The position numbers and the translations under genes are program-made. The notes under the pieces were generated by a model, which was not told the DNA's origin, did not search any database, and was given only the letters and a program-made list of their open reading frames with translations. 19,256 nt of DNA from Acanthamoeba sp. SK_2022b (taxonomy: Eukaryota > Discosea > Longamoebia > Acanthamoebidae), in NCBI GenBank assembly GCA_027943245.1, contig JANDJZ010000863.1, positions 1 through 19,256 on the forward strand. Reading direction: 5' to 3'. Below are positions 16,855 through 19,256 of this stretch, in pieces (position 1 is the stretch's first letter; each line of letters starts with the position of its first letter).

Positions 16855-17736
16855 TCAACCAACATGAACCAACTCGACAGCGAGGGCAACCGCTCGTTCG
16901 TATTCGTCGAGCTGGAACTGTGGTGGTGTGCGCACCGCTTGCCTGGAGCCCTTGCGGTTGGCGTAGAGTCGTCGGCCGGGGTCTCGTTTGAAGACCTCCA
17001 CCAGCTCCTCCCTTGCTGGGAAGCGGCGCTTGATCTCTGGGTAGAGACGCTCACGCTGGTTGGAGTTGCTCACAAAAGCCACCCCGCCCAGCAGACCTCT
17101 CACCTTCACCCCACTGCCTGGAAAGGAGGAGGTCGGCACGTTGAAATTGAGAGTGGCCTCGAACACTGTGTTGCCGAATGTGTCGACGGGCGTCCGCACA
17201 GCGATAACGTGCTGCACCGCTGGCTGTCCGCCGTCAGCACTGGCACTCTCCACTTGGTATGAGACCACAAGGTCGGCAAGGAGGGTCATGGGCTGGCGGT
17301 TGGCGGCCCCGAGGTCGACTGTGATGGTGCGCATATCAAGATGAAACTTGGCGTACAGACTCACGAACAGGTAGCTGCTCTTGTAGGGCAGCACCGAGTA
17401 GAAGCCCAGCTTGAGGTCTGCTTCAAGGTTGAAGGCCAGCCGAGGAAGAGAGCTGAGCGCGCCTGGCAGCGAAGTGGGTGGCCAAGGTTGTGGCACCGAA
17501 GGAGACGGGTCAGCGTGACTGTGGTGGCTTGGCCCGCCCTGGCTCAGCGAGGAGGACGCCGCCAGGAGCAACGCCTCTGCCATTGGGTCTTGTGCCGAGG
17601 CTTCCCAGGCCGAGGCCGCTTGAGAGCTGGAGTGAGAGAAGTGACTGCCGTCAGTGATGCTGGTCGTGTTGGTGGTGGAGATGATCGCTGAAGCCCAGTT
17701 ATGGGTGGTGGTGCTTACAAGGCGGTTGCGTTGCAT
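16855..17736 (-). CDS. Family member C: hypothetical protein (293 aa)
   Basis: The start is placed at ATG 17736 because MQRNRLVSTTT matches the conserved N-terminus of the other members; the frame is open a further 39 codons upstream without similarity. Residues 1-110 are Ser/Thr/Ala-rich (disordered). The core LKLGFYSVLPYKSSYLFVSL, the strands ITVDLGAANRQPMTLLAD and VQHVIAVRTPVDTF, and the basic block KVRGLLGGVAFVSN, LYPEIKRRFPAREELVEVF and GRRLYANRKGSRQAV are nearly identical to A. DNA identity with A is high across the last 170 codons and falls in the N-terminal half, so the tail is under stronger constraint or has been homogenised. Divergently arranged with D. Function unknown. Confidence 0.75.
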   Translation of the reverse strand: MQRNRLVSTTTHNWASAIISTTNTTSITDGSHFSHSSSQAASAWEASAQDPMAEALLLAASSSLSQGGPSHHSHADPSPSVPQPWPPTSLPGALSSLPRLAFNLEADLKLGFYSVLPYKSSYLFVSLYAKFHLDMRTITVDLGAANRQPMTLLADLVVSYQVESASADGGQPAVQHVIAVRTPVDTFGNTVFEATLNFNVPTSSFPGSGVKVRGLLGGVAFVSNSNQRERLYPEIKRRFPAREELVEVFKRDPGRRLYANRKGSRQAVRTPPQFQLDEYERAVALAVELVHVG

Positions 17737-18947
17737 TGACGAGTTATTGTTTAAAGGCCAGGTTTTATGGACAGCGTCAATGGCTGGGCGCCTGGCGGAA
17801 TCGTATCTGTCCAGATAGAAGGCATGGGCTGGCGCCTGGCGGCCAGGCCACACCTGGCCCGCACGGTAGCCGCCCTCCAGGGGCTCTAAACAAACACGTG
17901 GTCCAGCACCAGGTCCAGGTCAGTATCACCTGGCCTGGCTGTGGCCTGGCTATGAGCATCCACCAGCGATCGGCTGCGCGTCGCGGCAACCCCGCCAACA
18001 CAAAATCATTCCATTTGCCTTTTACCGGGCTCAAGGTACCTGGCGGTGCCTCTTGGGCGGTAATTACGGACAAACCAAGCCCAGTTCTTGCTCGTGGTGA
18101 TTGGGGGGGGGGGGCAACGAGGGCTTCCTCAGTGTCATAAAGCTTTGGCGCAGAAGCACTCGATGTCCCCGCATTTTGCTCGCCACCATTGCACGGTCGG
18201 CGGGGTGGGTCCACCTCGCGGACCGTCAGCAAGCGCACCAGGTGCACGCCGTACCCACCGCGGCGTCACTCGTTGCACTCGCGCTGCTGGTAACTCAAAA
18301 GAGACCAGCCAAGAAGACAAGAATTATGGACACTGGAGTCACTCCAAGCAGTTCTATTGAGCAATGCAATCAATAAATCTCTTTTCGATTCCTCCTGGGT
18401 CTGCCTCGTGGGCTTGCACGCCACCAGACGAACAAGAATAATGGGCGGAGTTGAAACTTTGTGAATTTCGTTGAGATTCGTCGCCGCTTGGTCAATTTCA
18501 CCGACATTGCCGCAGGTGTCTGTTGGCCAGGCGACGATGTGGGAGCACTAGCGCGGCAGGTGCGAGTGGTTATCGGCCTGGCGCTGGTTCCCTCGGACAG
18601 GCGATCGAGTCCTATCGCGCTCGCAGCTTTCCCTTGCCGAAATGCTGACGAGCGCGGGGCAAGGTTTAACACGGCGGGCGTATGTGTCTGCTGGAGCTCA
18701 GCGCCATTGTTTGTGCCGTGAGCGTCAAGACCTGTGGTGAATCCACCCACGAGTGGGGGTGACCGTAACGGTGACAGTTGAGAGAGCCACCACGGTGCCT
18801 GCCGCCGTCCAGCCCTGGCTGAGAGAGTCGGAAACCTCTTTGCGATGAGCAGAGACCAAACGACTCTTCAATCCCACGGAAAGTTCAGACTGGTGCTGCT
18901 TAAAAAAAACATTGCTCGGTATCGTCAGCCAAAACGCACAGCAACAG
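17737..18947. other. Divergent intergenic region between family members C and D
   Basis: About 1.2 kb, co-linear with the A-B region through scattered conserved segments, and lacking a supportable gene. Near C's ATG (minus strand) is CCATAAAACCTGGCCTTTAAAC, matching the region before A. GGCCAGGCCACACCTGGCC (17842-17860) and the GGCCTGGCTGTGGCCTGGC run (17933-17952) are inverted-repeat-rich. An 18102-18115 poly-G run is present. TCCCACGGAAAGTTCA near 18871 matches the gene B promoter unit, and TTAAAAAAAAC at about 18900 is TATA-like for gene D. Confidence 0.65.
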
Positions 18948-19256
18948 ATGCAACACAGCCCTTACCAAATATGCATAACCAATGACTGCGCTGCGGCGAG
19001 CAGCTCTGGCGCCCACACCCACCCGATACCTCAAGCCCAGAGCCCATTCTCTGCCAGTGGTCTGGGCCTGGGAGACAGTAACCTTGCCGAGGCAGGGCAG
19101 CAGTCACCCAGCTACTGGGCCAGCCAATGCATCGCATCATCGCCCATCCTACCCAGCTCGTTTATCTCCTCCTCTTCTTCTCAAGTGGAAAAGAACGACC
19201 TCCTCACTTGTGCCGACCTCTGGCTGAGCTTCTACAGTGTCCTGCCCGAGAAGAGC
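18948..19256 (+). CDS. Family member D: hypothetical protein, 5' part only (at least 103 aa)
   Basis: The frame opens at ATG 18948 with MQHSPYQICITNDCAAASSS, parallel to B's MQHNRLISTTNDCAASASS, and stays open to the window end. It has a Ser/Pro/Gln-rich N-terminus of about 85 residues (longer than B's) and reaches the family core at CADLWLSFYSVLPEKS, which ends exactly at the edge. It is the plus-strand partner of C, as B is of A. The rest of the gene lies beyond the window. Confidence 0.72.
   Translation, partial: MQHSPYQICITNDCAAASSSGAHTHPIPQAQSPFSASGLGLGDSNLAEAGQQSPSYWASQCIASSPILPSSFISSSSSQVEKNDLLTCADLWLSFYSVLPEKS

Noticed and set aside
18102..18115. Poly-G runs here and at 11791-11801
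   Set aside because: Simple homopolymers in intergenic or intronic DNA; could be real but could also be sequencing slippage.
1..19256. CRISPR arrays, tRNA or rRNA genes
   Set aside because: No regularly spaced repeats and no tRNA or rRNA-like sequence were seen; the content is eukaryotic nuclear.

Overview
This is a nuclear eukaryotic window. It has GC-rich genes split by many short introns (about 63-210 bp) with GT...AG borders, AATAAA-type 3' signals, and nested transposon debris. The gene style (compact, intron-dense, GC-rich, with an SRF-like factor next to Sec13) fits an amoebozoan such as Acanthamoeba. That assignment is inference; no rRNA or tRNA gene is present to confirm it.

Left edge (1-2150, minus strand): two exons of what looks like one gene. 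The upstream exon (1399 to about 2119-2152) encodes a thiamine-triphosphatase/CYTH-like domain. The downstream exon (1023 to beyond the window edge) encodes a trypsin-like serine protease domain with His, Asp and Ser motifs all visible. The inferred 375-bp intron between them holds a 257-bp MITE with perfect terminal inverted repeats ending in TTAA. The 5' end of the gene is cut off by a retrotransposon.

Repeat block (about 2150-10310): a nearly full-length but dead LINE (minus strand, about 5.8 kb) has an ORF1 with an RRM-like domain, part of an apurinic-type endonuclease, a reverse transcriptase with a YCDD active site, RNase H and a CCHC-type finger. Apart from one frameshift, its reading frame is broken only by in-frame stops, each of which one C-to-T change can explain. 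Beyond it lies about 2 kb of lower-GC decayed DNA with a PIF/Harbinger-like transposase tail, then a second LINE 5' fragment ending about 55 bp from the next gene's start codon.

Host genes (10362-13157, plus strand): a four-exon gene whose product appears to contain two MADS/SRF dimerisation modules in one chain, both without a normal DNA-binding basic region; then an eight-exon SEC13 (309 aa) reconstructed with every intron phase consistent.

Right part (13290-19256): an unrecognised paralogous gene family. Two divergent pairs (minus/plus, minus/plus) with related 1.2-1.3 kb intergenic regions show that a divergent pair was duplicated in tandem. A fifth, truncated copy lies just downstream of SEC13. 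The intergenic regions contain a foldback element, tandem repeats and shared promoter-like motifs. The last copy runs off the right edge.
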